Source of the DNA: JBBATK01 sp044228285
GTDB taxonomy: Bacteria > Bacteroidota > Ignavibacteria > Kapaibacteriales > NICIL-2
Reading direction: 5' to 3'
Assembly: GCA_044228285.1 (NCBI GenBank)
Contig: JBGAVD010000007.1
Location: forward strand, 160,899-224,898
Length of the DNA stretch: 64,000 nt
Positions within the stretch are counted from its first letter, which is position 1; each line of letters begins with the position of its first letter. The position numbers were made by a program, and so were the translations under genes. A model generated the notes under the pieces. The model saw nothing but the letters and a program-made list of their open reading frames with translations. It was not told where the DNA came from and did no database searches. This document shows, one piece after another, positions 16,432-24,373 of the stretch.

Positions 16432-18318
16432 CTAGATGAGTGTATATTTTTTAACCTGGCCCTCGCTGGTAATAGCTTCACCTATGCGCTTCACATCAAT
16501 GAACAAATCGCTCTTTAACGTGCCACTAATGGCTAAGCTCAAAATATGCGAATCATAGTGAAGAAGAAGTCGATATCTAATCATCTTCTGTATTTTTTTC
16601 TCAATAAGCCGTCTTTCATATTTATTAAGCAACACATACAGGTGTTCAACTTTTTTAGCCTCATCACATGCAGCATGTATATCAGAACTAAGCTCATCAA
16701 GTAAAAATACCCTTATTTTACTTCGGCGTCCGTCAATAACAACATGTTGCAAGTTGTCACAGTAGTATATCATAAAGGATGTTTTCGACGCGCGTCTCCA
16801 CTTATTAACTGCGACATTAATCGACCTCTTGTAGCCTACATCAACAACCTCATTCAAATAGTCATATGTGAAGTAGTACGCCATATTCTCAATTGCTTGG
16901 GCGTCAAATGGATAAATATATTTATAAGAAGGATACGCTCGAACATTCTTAAATCCATGCTTTTCAGGATCAACATAGTTAGGGCTAAACCTGTCCAATC
17001 TGATATTAGCTGCACCATTCGGCGGATCATAATGACTCAGCATACCTAACATCTTGGAAGCTTCAACATGTTCGCGGGGGCTATCTTCCGCAAATCCACA
17101 CAAAACATTCCAAACGACTTTAATCCCAATTTCTCTTGACCACTTTAGCAGCTGGATATTTTGAATCGGCCTCACGCCCTTTTTCATGGCTTTTAGGGAC
17201 GATGTGCAAAAACTCTCTATCCCAGGCTGAATCATCGTTATTCCAGCATCCTTGAGCATAATCAGTTGGGTCTTGGTCAAATTAGCCTTAACCTCATAAA
17301 AGAGCTCATACTTGTGTCGTCTGCGTACTGACGCAAGAGATTTGATAAAATCGTCAAAATACTTATAATCCAAAATATTATCAGTTACCGATATTGGCAC
17401 ATTGGGATACATTTGTAGGATGGTAGTGAATTCTTGCAATGCTCGCTGAGGGGATTTGCTTCTTTGTGTCATTGTCAAGCCGTTTAGACCGCAAAATGTG
17501 CAATGATTCTTTGCTCCCCACCAACATCCTCGTGAGGTTTCGAAGGGGACTCGGCTAGCGATTTTTCCGTCGAGCGAGTATTGTACTAGCTGTTCAAAAT
17601 AGCCACTATAATTTACAAAGGGTAGCTCATCCATCACTTGTAATTTACTGGAAGAGCTATAAGACGGGAATTCTGCGCCACACGCAACACTTTTAACAAG
17701 CTCAACAATTAAATGCTCGCCCTCACCGGAAATTACGTAATCAACCCACGGAAAACTCTCGAGCACTTGCCTACCCATTACGCCTTCGTTATTTGCTCCG
17801 CCAAAAACGATAACTACAGAAGGTAACAACTCTTTAACTCGCTTAGCGAGCAGCAATGATGACAGCTGCTGTTGAAACACTGAGGTAAAACCGATAATAG
17901 TTGGACGATATTGTACTATTTGTTCAAGGCACAAGTCAATAAATTTTTTTATCTGCAACTTTGCTTTAAGTAGATTATCAACAAAGCCCCTGTCCACTCT
18001 CTTCTTAGAGATCAAGTCCTTACTATGATTTTTGTCGTTTCCGAGTACTATATCATAAATAAATTGCGTGCTTGTATCTTCTCTCCCATATAACTCATCA
18101 GTGAATAGCCATTCACCAATCATATCGTGATTTGCAGGATGACCAGAAGATACTTTTGTGTACAATTCTGCACCGATAAGGGAAGCGAACAGAATATTAA
18201 AATAATGCACTTTCACTTCAGTTTTTATGGTTGCTAGCGACGCTTGAAGTAGTGCTAGCGCAATCGAGGGCGATGATATTGGGCCGAAAGGCATGTTTAT
18301 CAAGCTAACTCGAGGCAT
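16432..18318 (-). CDS. B12-binding-type radical SAM enzyme, RiPP maturation radical SAM protein 1-like
   Basis: A 628-residue enzyme. The ATG at 18318 is chosen because agaggg lies just upstream and the family begins near PRVSLINMPFG; an in-frame ATG at 18363 adds 15 residues. The N-terminal region (about 1-235) has the cobalamin-binding Rossmann-like pattern, including IIGFTSVFQQQ and VVIVFGGANNEG. The radical SAM core has C-x7-C-x2-C in RGCWWGAKNHCTFCGLNG (Cys265, 273 and 276) followed by MTQRSKSPQR, hallmarks of the ribosomal-peptide-maturation radical SAM protein 1 family (TIGR03975-like, from memory). GEWLF near residue 68 is also typical. It probably modifies the adjacent precursor peptide, for example by C-methylation or epimerisation; the exact reaction is unknown. 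Confidence 0.85.
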   Translation of the reverse strand: MPRVSLINMPFGPISSPSIALALLQASLATIKTEVKVHYFNILFASLIGAELYTKVSSGHPANHDMIGEWLFTDELYGREDTSTQFIYDIVLGNDKNHSKDLISKKRVDRGFVDNLLKAKLQIKKFIDLCLEQIVQYRPTIIGFTSVFQQQLSSLLLAKRVKELLPSVVIVFGGANNEGVMGRQVLESFPWVDYVISGEGEHLIVELVKSVACGAEFPSYSSSSKLQVMDELPFVNYSGYFEQLVQYSLDGKIASRVPFETSRGCWWGAKNHCTFCGLNGLTMTQRSKSPQRALQEFTTILQMYPNVPISVTDNILDYKYFDDFIKSLASVRRRHKYELFYEVKANLTKTQLIMLKDAGITMIQPGIESFCTSSLKAMKKGVRPIQNIQLLKWSREIGIKVVWNVLCGFAEDSPREHVEASKMLGMLSHYDPPNGAANIRLDRFSPNYVDPEKHGFKNVRAYPSYKYIYPFDAQAIENMAYYFTYDYLNEVVDVGYKRSINVAVNKWRRASKTSFMIYYCDNLQHVVIDGRRSKIRVFLLDELSSDIHAACDEAKKVEHLYVLLNKYERRLIEKKIQKMIRYRLLLHYDSHILSLAISGTLKSDLFIDVKRIGEAITSEGQVKKYTLI

Positions 18319-18408
18319 GGTCCCTCTTATTTCTGTACATTTGCGGTCATAGTTATCCATCATATCGTTCTATCATTTTGTTTTTTCAGCGACATACTAA
18401 TGAATATT

Positions 18409-18621
18409 CTATTTTTTGTGGTGTTCATCAATTCGAATGTGCAAGCTTGCAACCTCTCGCAATTGATAAAGATCAAGAGAGGCTATATTTATTAATTCCA
18501 CGGCACTGAATCCACCTAATCCGTCGCGAATTGAACCATCATTTGTCTTGCAGAACTTACAGACTGTGATTTGTGAAGTCCTGCGAGCGCTGTAAATTAC
18601 AATACAGATCACTTCTGTCAC
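18409..18621 (-). CDS. Small ORF upstream of radical SAM gene (doubtful)
   Basis: A 70-codon frame with a GTG start, ending IDEHHKK 90 nt before the radical SAM start. It contains CKFC and GLGGFSAVELINIASLDL segments. No family is recognised and there is no good ribosome-binding site. It could be a second small gene of the RiPP operon, or a chance frame. Listed because it fills the gap between two real genes in the same orientation. Confidence 0.25.
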   Translation of the reverse strand: MTEVICIVIYSARRTSQITVCKFCKTNDGSIRDGLGGFSAVELINIASLDLYQLREVASLHIRIDEHHKK

Positions 18622-18727
18622 TGGAGTCGTTCACAATGAACCATCTTTCGCGGAAATGGCGAATCGTTAGTCGTGGATTTTCCGGGCTTGTTACAGTAAT
18701 CGGGCTATGCTACGAAGATCAATCTCT

Positions 18728-19657
18728 CTAACTCTCGTCCGGCGGACTACGCAACGCCACACTCACATCTTGCATGATTTCTTGATACTCGAGTAGGGAG
18801 ATTCTCAGATCCCGCATGCGTTCATATGTTATTTCGTCGCCGTCGCTAGCATATAGTTTCCTCGAAAATCCAGTGCATTCGACACGCACATGAGCAAGAC
18901 TATTTCGGAGAGGGAGTGTTTCCGCAATATACTTCTTAATGGCAGAGCTTACAGGCTCATGTATGCCAGCAGAGATGAGCATTTTCCGCAAAAGCCTAAG
19001 TCTGTGCACGCTTGTGTATGAGTTACGAAGAGTATCAAGTTGCGATACCTCAGTTATTTGCTCTATCACTTTAACATCTTTTTGAAATCTCTCTTTTATT
19101 TCCGCTAAATGTTCGCTAACAACATTAAGTGCTGCATTTTTATGCTCATCACTACTTTTATCGTAGGCTGCGTAAAGTGATTCATTTACAAAGTAATCTA
19201 TTTCACTAGTCGCACTCATTACAATTCCCCTAGAATGCTCAATATCAAGCACCTTTTTTACAAGTTCTCTAAAGACACCGTTGACAACATCTGGCAACTC
19301 TTGACGGGACGAAGTAAAGACACCTTTGTAATTACCCTCCTTTACAGCCTGATCCAATTTGCTAACTCCACTAGCTGAGTAGAAAACAATGTCTTTATAG
19401 AAAAACTTATCGCGAACTTTCTCTATACCTACGCTGCCGTTTGGTCCATCTCCAAGATCATAGTCCATAAGAACCAGATCTACATGATCACCGTAAACAT
19501 CAGCTCCCAATATTTCCTCTGCATCTTCAACAGAAGAAGTGAAAGCATACTTCGCTCTAAATCCTTCTTTACGTAGCAATTTATCTATTTTCTCACTGGT
19601 TGCCTTTACAGCATCTTGCTGGTCTTCAACCCAGAGTATATTGAAGTCGAGTCTCAT
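18728..19657 (-). CDS. Response regulator with C-terminal HEPN-like helical domain
   Basis: A 309-residue protein. Residues 1-125 form a receiver domain: acidic pocket in ILWVEDQ (Glu11, Asp12), phospho-acceptor Asp65 in LVLMDYDLGDG, and VFYSASG for the Ser/Thr switch. The usual lysine position (GNYKGVFTSS) is atypical. Residues ~130-309 are helical and contain LRNSLAHV, in which Arg251 to His256 fit the RX4H motif of HEPN ribonucleases with Asn after Arg, the usual polar residue. There is no DNA-binding domain, so the output is probably enzymatic and not transcriptional. The start overlaps the upstream kinase stop by 4 nt (ATGA, 19654-19657). Receiver identity is solid. HEPN assignment is an inference from the motif and helical context. 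Confidence 0.75.
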   Translation of the reverse strand: MRLDFNILWVEDQQDAVKATSEKIDKLLRKEGFRAKYAFTSSVEDAEEILGADVYGDHVDLVLMDYDLGDGPNGSVGIEKVRDKFFYKDIVFYSASGVSKLDQAVKEGNYKGVFTSSRQELPDVVNGVFRELVKKVLDIEHSRGIVMSATSEIDYFVNESLYAAYDKSSDEHKNAALNVVSEHLAEIKERFQKDVKVIEQITEVSQLDTLRNSYTSVHRLRLLRKMLISAGIHEPVSSAIKKYIAETLPLRNSLAHVRVECTGFSRKLYASDGDEITYERMRDLRISLLEYQEIMQDVSVALRSPPDES

Positions 19658-22029
19658 TTGGATATTTTTATACTGAAGATAGCTCCCTTGGATTCACTTG
19701 AGATAGCTTCAATCGTTCCATTCATTTCACCCAACGTTTGCTTGACGTGATAAAGTCCAAGTCCCGAACCATCAGTAGTAGTAAATCCTTTGTCGAATAC
19801 GCGCGATTTATCGGATATGAGCTGATGAAATCCATCACCGTTATCCGAAACGGTAATATATATCGATTGCGAGTGAGGATGTGATATTTCAAACCGAACC
19901 TCTGTGGCATGAGCTTTTTTTGCATTAGAAATAAGGTTATCGACCACTACAGCAACATCGATTGGTTTAAACTCTTGATCAAATCCTTTGCCATCGTTCT
20001 CTACTAGTACTCGTCGCAGTGGTGAAGTTAGATTGTCCCTAACTACTCCATTGATATACTGTTCTAAATATTGTCCTAGATCTGCATTAATTCTCTCAGA
20101 CTTCATTCTGAAATTTGCTTTGGTCGCGAACTTTGCCACCCCAAGAACCTTACTGTTCAAAAGAGTAATATTATCGAGAACAGACATAACTTCTTCTGTT
20201 GTTACAGTCTTAGTTTTGGAAATTGAAACAATAAAGTTCTCAAGCTGCTGATGAATATTCACCGCATATATAGTAATCTGGTGATGCAGATTTAAGATTG
20301 TGTCCGTATCTAGCGTGGCGATTGATGCTAAAAACATGTTTCTCTTCCGTTCTTCCGCCAACTCTTCTGCTGTTTGCTTAGCAATCGTTTCAGCTTTTAA
20401 TGCTCTGGATTGAGCTTGTTCTTTTGCAGTACGCTCCTTGTCTGCCTGCTGTCTAGCTGCTTCCTCAGATTTCCTAAGCTCTTTGTACCGCTTCGCCGCA
20501 GCGTCAACTCTCTGAATAAGTTTCTGGTCACTTGTCTTCTGTGCTATTGTTCGAAGGCTATCGAGGGACGACTCAAACACGTCTGATCGTTCACTAAGAA
20601 TCCTAATCAGCTGTCGACTATAGTCTAACAGCTCGACTTGCTTATCATCAACTAATTTTGCTACTGCTTCCGTCACCCTTGCACTACCTGACTCAGTTAA
20701 CAGGCGCGATAGGTCTCCAACATACTTATCCTCTTTATCTGGGTAGGTAACTGGTACAACATACTTCTCGAGACGTTTTAGGCAATAGTCCATAAAGCAG
20801 TTTTTCAAATCACGAACAGCTGCCGTATCTATTAACCCTGTATTTCTACTCGAAGCTTCTTGAAAATCCTCATCGGATCCCTCGACATCGATTCGTCCGA
20901 TCACATCACGAGCACCTAGATACCGAGCGAAACCTTGCCCTTTCCTTTTCTCCATACCAAACCAATCGTCATTCATTTCGCCGATTGGAAATACTCTAAA
21001 ACCGTTTCGAAAGACAAACACAGAGCCAAAATTCACAGAGGCCACTCCCATCCTCCTGGCAAAGGTATCTTTAGCTGATTTATTTAAGAAATACAACTCG
21101 CAACGAAAGCCGGAATTGGCGAGTAGTTGATATTCATTCGATTCACGTATTCTGTAAATCAATTCACCCCTATCTATTAAAGTACTCTCTATATGCTTTC
21201 CGGATTGGTCAATCTTAACTGATATGAAAGTCGTTTTCTCTTGCAAAGTAGAGAAAATAAAATTTCCAATATCGCCATTGATGATATCTTCAGGTGTTAA
21301 TTCTACTCCCTTAGTTTTAGCTGCGTCTTCAGCAGCTTGGTCTGCGATCTTTTCATCTGGCGCAACGATTTTTATCGTAAATATGTCAATCGTGTTACCA
21401 AAAGGATTAATAAGCTTCGACAGCGCGGACTTCAATTTCTTTAGAGAATTACGATCCCATTGTTTTCGTGGGTGCTCAATAGATATCACAGTTCCGTGAA
21501 TATTTTGTTGAATACTATTGGGAACACTAAAGCCAGTAGAAAGCTCAGTGTGAGAAACTCCGATAGTGGCAAATTGACTAAGATGATTATTGTCGAAAAG
21601 ATCCCAGTCAACTTTAATGCAATGCACGGGACCAGAAGATTCACTTTTGGCTCTCGTTTGTAGTGTAAGCAATCGTCCTAATCGATCCGAAGAAATCCGG
21701 CCGACACCCTTGCTTCCCGCAAATCGCTTCTTCTGCGCTATCGTATTTCGGTAATCTAAGGTGCGATTCTGCTCTCTCTTTTCAGAGTAACCTACAAAAA
21801 GCCACTTCTTACGCACATCGTCCATTGTCATACCCATCCCGTTATCAGAGATAACAATTTGACTAGCATCAAAGTAGAGCTCGACACTGGAAGCCCCTGC
21901 GTCAAAAGAGTTTTTCACAAGTTCAAAAATCGCAACATTTTCGTCTGTAATGAGTTCGCTGCCCAAAACGGTTTTTAGGCCGCTACTAACTTCAAAATGA
22001 AGTTCTTCAGACATATTCCGTTTAGACAT
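19654..22029 (-). CDS. Dual-ATPase sensor: Hsp90/MORC-like GHKL plus histidine-kinase-type HATPase
   Basis: A 791-residue protein with two separate GHKL ATP-binding sites. The N-terminal one (about 1-230) resembles Hsp90/MutL/MORC ATPases: ELVKNSFDAGA (residues 36-46), SDNGMGM (61-67) and GSKGVGR (105-111). A middle region and a long charged coiled coil (about 495-565) follow. A histidine-kinase-like helical segment has NLHHQITIY, with His582/583 as candidate phospho-acceptors. The C-terminal HATPase (about 690-791) has VVDNLISNAKKA, SDNGDGF, FDKGFTT and GSGLGLYHVK. There is no membrane segment, so sensing is cytoplasmic. It overlaps the methyltransferase by 8 nt and the response regulator by 4 nt. 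It probably phosphorylates that regulator. The N-terminal ATPase may act as a DNA- or damage-responsive clamp, by analogy with MORC ATPases of restriction loci. Confidence 0.85.
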   Translation of the reverse strand: MSKRNMSEELHFEVSSGLKTVLGSELITDENVAIFELVKNSFDAGASSVELYFDASQIVISDNGMGMTMDDVRKKWLFVGYSEKREQNRTLDYRNTIAQKKRFAGSKGVGRISSDRLGRLLTLQTRAKSESSGPVHCIKVDWDLFDNNHLSQFATIGVSHTELSTGFSVPNSIQQNIHGTVISIEHPRKQWDRNSLKKLKSALSKLINPFGNTIDIFTIKIVAPDEKIADQAAEDAAKTKGVELTPEDIINGDIGNFIFSTLQEKTTFISVKIDQSGKHIESTLIDRGELIYRIRESNEYQLLANSGFRCELYFLNKSAKDTFARRMGVASVNFGSVFVFRNGFRVFPIGEMNDDWFGMEKRKGQGFARYLGARDVIGRIDVEGSDEDFQEASSRNTGLIDTAAVRDLKNCFMDYCLKRLEKYVVPVTYPDKEDKYVGDLSRLLTESGSARVTEAVAKLVDDKQVELLDYSRQLIRILSERSDVFESSLDSLRTIAQKTSDQKLIQRVDAAAKRYKELRKSEEAARQQADKERTAKEQAQSRALKAETIAKQTAEELAEERKRNMFLASIATLDTDTILNLHHQITIYAVNIHQQLENFIVSISKTKTVTTEEVMSVLDNITLLNSKVLGVAKFATKANFRMKSERINADLGQYLEQYINGVVRDNLTSPLRRVLVENDGKGFDQEFKPIDVAVVVDNLISNAKKAHATEVRFEISHPHSQSIYITVSDNGDGFHQLISDKSRVFDKGFTTTDGSGLGLYHVKQTLGEMNGTIEAISSESKGAIFSIKISK

Positions 22030-23224
22030 TGGTTAAAACCTCCTTAATTGCTAGGCCTGCCATCTCTGCGAATAACGGGGGCACTGCATTGCCAACTTGA
22101 GTGTAGCGTGGTGTCTGTGTTAAGCGCTGCCTACCACCGGTGGTATACGGTCCCTTAAATACAAACCAATCTGGAAAAGTTTGGAGACGTGCACATTCCC
22201 GTACAGTCATGACTCGAGGTTCCGAGTAGTGAACAAAATCGTCAGGAATAGTTGTCAGAGTCGGAGCTGCTCTTTTGCCATCAAGTACGGTTACGCTACG
22301 CTTCTTAAGACCGTAGACCCCACGCTCAGCACCGAGTATACTTCGATTGCGCGGGGCGCTTTCAAGAAGTCTATTTAGCACTACTTTGACGTCGTCAGTA
22401 TGATTGACGAATCTGTGGCTATCAGGCGTGTGTGGATTGAAGTCGTCCCGTAAGTGCTTTTGAAGCCCAGTTGTTGGTCGCGAAGCAATGCCGGAGAGAA
22501 ACCTACTAGAATCTGGGCAGGGAGCCAAGCCATGACAACGTCGCAAGTCAGATAAGGCAGACTGAACACAATTCTTACGTGGGATTCCACGCTCCAACAA
22601 GTGAATCTCACACTGATCCTCTAACAAATGGAATACGCTCTCAGCTAGTCCTTCTAGGGTAGCCACAATTATAAATCTCTTTCGACGCTGAGGAACACCG
22701 TAATCCGACATATCTATAATTTTGCCATGAGCATCGCTATACCCTAGATCACGCAACCGCTGAATCACGAGCTGTGAGTAATCTACTCCGATCTTAGCAT
22801 TCGCCCTGAACCGCATAGTAAAACCTTTGACGTTTTCAAAGAGTATTACGCGCGGCTGCACTAAACCAACGAATTTTAGATAAGAATGAACGAGTTCATT
22901 TCGCTCGTCGTTTTCGCGACGCCTACCAGCGGTGGAAAAACCTTGACACGGCGGTCCACCTACTACCATGTCAACCTTACCTTTCAATTTGTCAAGCTCA
23001 GTCTCCTTCTTCTCAAGTAAGTTCTTGATATCCCAATTAATCGTTTCTAGCCACGACGGCCAATCAAAGTGCCTACGATTGTCAATCAGGTTTGCTTTCA
23101 GAGTAGCAAAAGCAGAAGCACTCTTTTCTACGGCAAAGAGACCTCTCCAACCTGCCAAGTGTAAACCAGTGCTAAGGCCTCCGCAGCCCGCAAACAAATC
23201 TATGTAGTTGAAAGTACGTGACAT
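22022..23224 (-). CDS. dcm: C5-cytosine DNA methyltransferase
   Basis: A 400-residue type II cytosine-5 methyltransferase. The ATG at 23224 (MSRTFNYIDLFAGCGG) puts motif I at the N-terminus as usual; the open frame continues upstream to 23410 but adds no recognisable domain. Motif I is DLFAGCGGLS, motif IV is GGPPCQGFSTAG with the catalytic Cys, motif VI is ENVKGF, motif VIII is QRRKRFIIV, and motifs IX-X are RECARLQTFPD and YTQVGNAVPPLFAEM. All key residues are present. It transfers a methyl group from S-adenosylmethionine to cytosine in a recognition site set by the region between motifs VIII and IX. No endonuclease is adjacent. It overlaps a dual-ATPase gene instead, so it probably marks self DNA for the downstream system. 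Confidence 0.95.
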   Translation of the reverse strand: MSRTFNYIDLFAGCGGLSTGLHLAGWRGLFAVEKSASAFATLKANLIDNRRHFDWPSWLETINWDIKNLLEKKETELDKLKGKVDMVVGGPPCQGFSTAGRRRENDERNELVHSYLKFVGLVQPRVILFENVKGFTMRFRANAKIGVDYSQLVIQRLRDLGYSDAHGKIIDMSDYGVPQRRKRFIIVATLEGLAESVFHLLEDQCEIHLLERGIPRKNCVQSALSDLRRCHGLAPCPDSSRFLSGIASRPTTGLQKHLRDDFNPHTPDSHRFVNHTDDVKVVLNRLLESAPRNRSILGAERGVYGLKKRSVTVLDGKRAAPTLTTIPDDFVHYSEPRVMTVRECARLQTFPDWFVFKGPYTTGGRQRLTQTPRYTQVGNAVPPLFAEMAGLAIKEVLTNV

Positions 23225-23574
23225 TTGAATAGGCAACTCATAACGTAAGTATGGTAGACGGCGAAAAATAGCACTTTGCAATTGAATAGCGAACGTCTTC
23301 TTTTCTTGACTATCAACATGGTTCAAGGGATATGCGTACTCGGAAGCTCTAGTTGAATGTAAGCAGTGTCCGGTCGACACGCAGCTTTGATGTATCATTT
23401 TCGAAATCAATCGTCATCGACAATATTGTCATTTATGAAGCAACATGTAGTTGCGCCTCGTATAGTGCGCCCATACAATTGAGAATTGACCATACGATTA
23501 CTGGTAAACCATCTCAAATCTGTCAAACCGCGCCATCGTTCCTTGCTTTTTTCTAACATACATAACTCAACTGG
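23225..23574. other. Gap upstream of the methyltransferase operon
   Basis: A 350-bp gap. It contains the non-conserved upstream extension of the methyltransferase frame and should hold its promoter, but I see no convincing promoter or terminator. Confidence 0.3.
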
Positions 23575-23772
23575 TCACTGTGCCTGCCGCACTGAAGGTC
23601 CTTGCAATCCAGATCTACGATCTTGTTCATTGCCTGCTTGACGTTGCACGATTCTTGATTGAGGCCCGCTGTAGCCTGAATAACTTGAAGCAGTCCTGCT
23701 GTATTCCAGCGCCGAGGCATATGCTTTTTGCTCCAATTCAGTTATTCTTTCATTAATTCGATCTTCTTTCAT
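23575..23772 (-). CDS. Small coiled-coil protein, overlaps upstream membrane protein gene
   Basis: A 65-residue product starting MKEDRINERITELEQKAYAS, predicted coiled coil, then a Ser/Tyr/Gly-rich and Gln/Arg-rich tail (SSYSGYSGPQSR). Its start lies 20 nt inside the end of the preceding gene, in another frame. Either the two are translationally coupled or they are halves of a single protein split by a frameshift near 23760. No family is recognised. Confidence 0.4.
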   Translation of the reverse strand: MKEDRINERITELEQKAYASALEYSRTASSYSGYSGPQSRIVQRQAGNEQDRRSGLQGPSVRQAQ

Positions 23773-24004
23773 CTTGATTTTTCGCCGTCGCAAACAATGA
23801 TCTTGCCTTTCCGATTTCCTCATGCAACGTATTAATGTATTTTTCGTAATTTTGAGTTAAGTATTCGAATGCAACTTGTGACCTTTCAAGAAACGACTTC
23901 AGTTCAGACATTACTAATTTATAATCGCTGTATTGACGATATGAGCCATAGGCCAATGTGGCAATAAAGAGCGTAAACAATATACCAATTACTGTAAGAT
24001 GCAC
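23753..24004 (-). CDS. Small membrane-anchored coiled-coil protein
   Basis: 83 residues: an N-terminal membrane segment (HLTVIGILFTLFIATLAYGS), then an amphipathic coiled coil (ELKSFLERSQVAFEYL). The start as given lies inside a possible older frame to the right. It ends overlapping the next small gene. Function unknown. The size and topology recall spanin-like or membrane-tether proteins, but there is no lysis gene nearby. Confidence 0.45.
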   Translation of the reverse strand: MHLTVIGILFTLFIATLAYGSYRQYSDYKLVMSELKSFLERSQVAFEYLTQNYEKYINTLHEEIGKARSLFATAKNQDERRSN

Positions 24005-24270
24005 ATTTGAAGCGATTCCGAATTGTTCATTGATTTTTTATAAGAAATGAACATATCTATCTCTTTGCTCTTTGTACAATATGTGTTAGCCTTTATTAAT
24101 GTATCGACTTTAGCTTGTTGCTGCTATGTTACCGCGCCTCGCGCCTCAATTAGTTCAGCTTCAGTTGCAGATCGTAGGTCAGGCCTAGCAACTATAAACA
24201 TCAGCACAATTACAATTCACTTTACCTTTTTAATTTTAGCCGCAAAAAGTAAATAGTCAGTGTTCTTCAT
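23989..24270 (-). pseudogene. Possible broken small membrane protein gene (two in-frame stops)
   Basis: From an ATG at 24270 (MKNTDYLLFAAKIKKVK) one frame continues to 23989 with only two interruptions, a TGA and a TAG. The resumed reading gives IVIVLMFIVARPDLRSATEA, which looks like a membrane segment followed by a soluble helix. The same pattern of clean in-frame nonsense codons occurs in other island genes. It could also be chance, as the segment is short. Confidence 0.3.
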
Positions 24271-24373
24271 AGACTTAAGTAATAATATGACAATGCAGGA
24301 CGCAGATTTGCGTATTGTTGTGAGTAATTATTCTGAAATACCACTGAACTATGTATTGTTCGAAATAATAACT

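Noticed and set aside
23575..24004. Phage Rz/Rz1-type spanin pair
   Set aside because: Overlap and topology are suggestive, but the second product has no lipoprotein signal and no holin or endolysin is adjacent.
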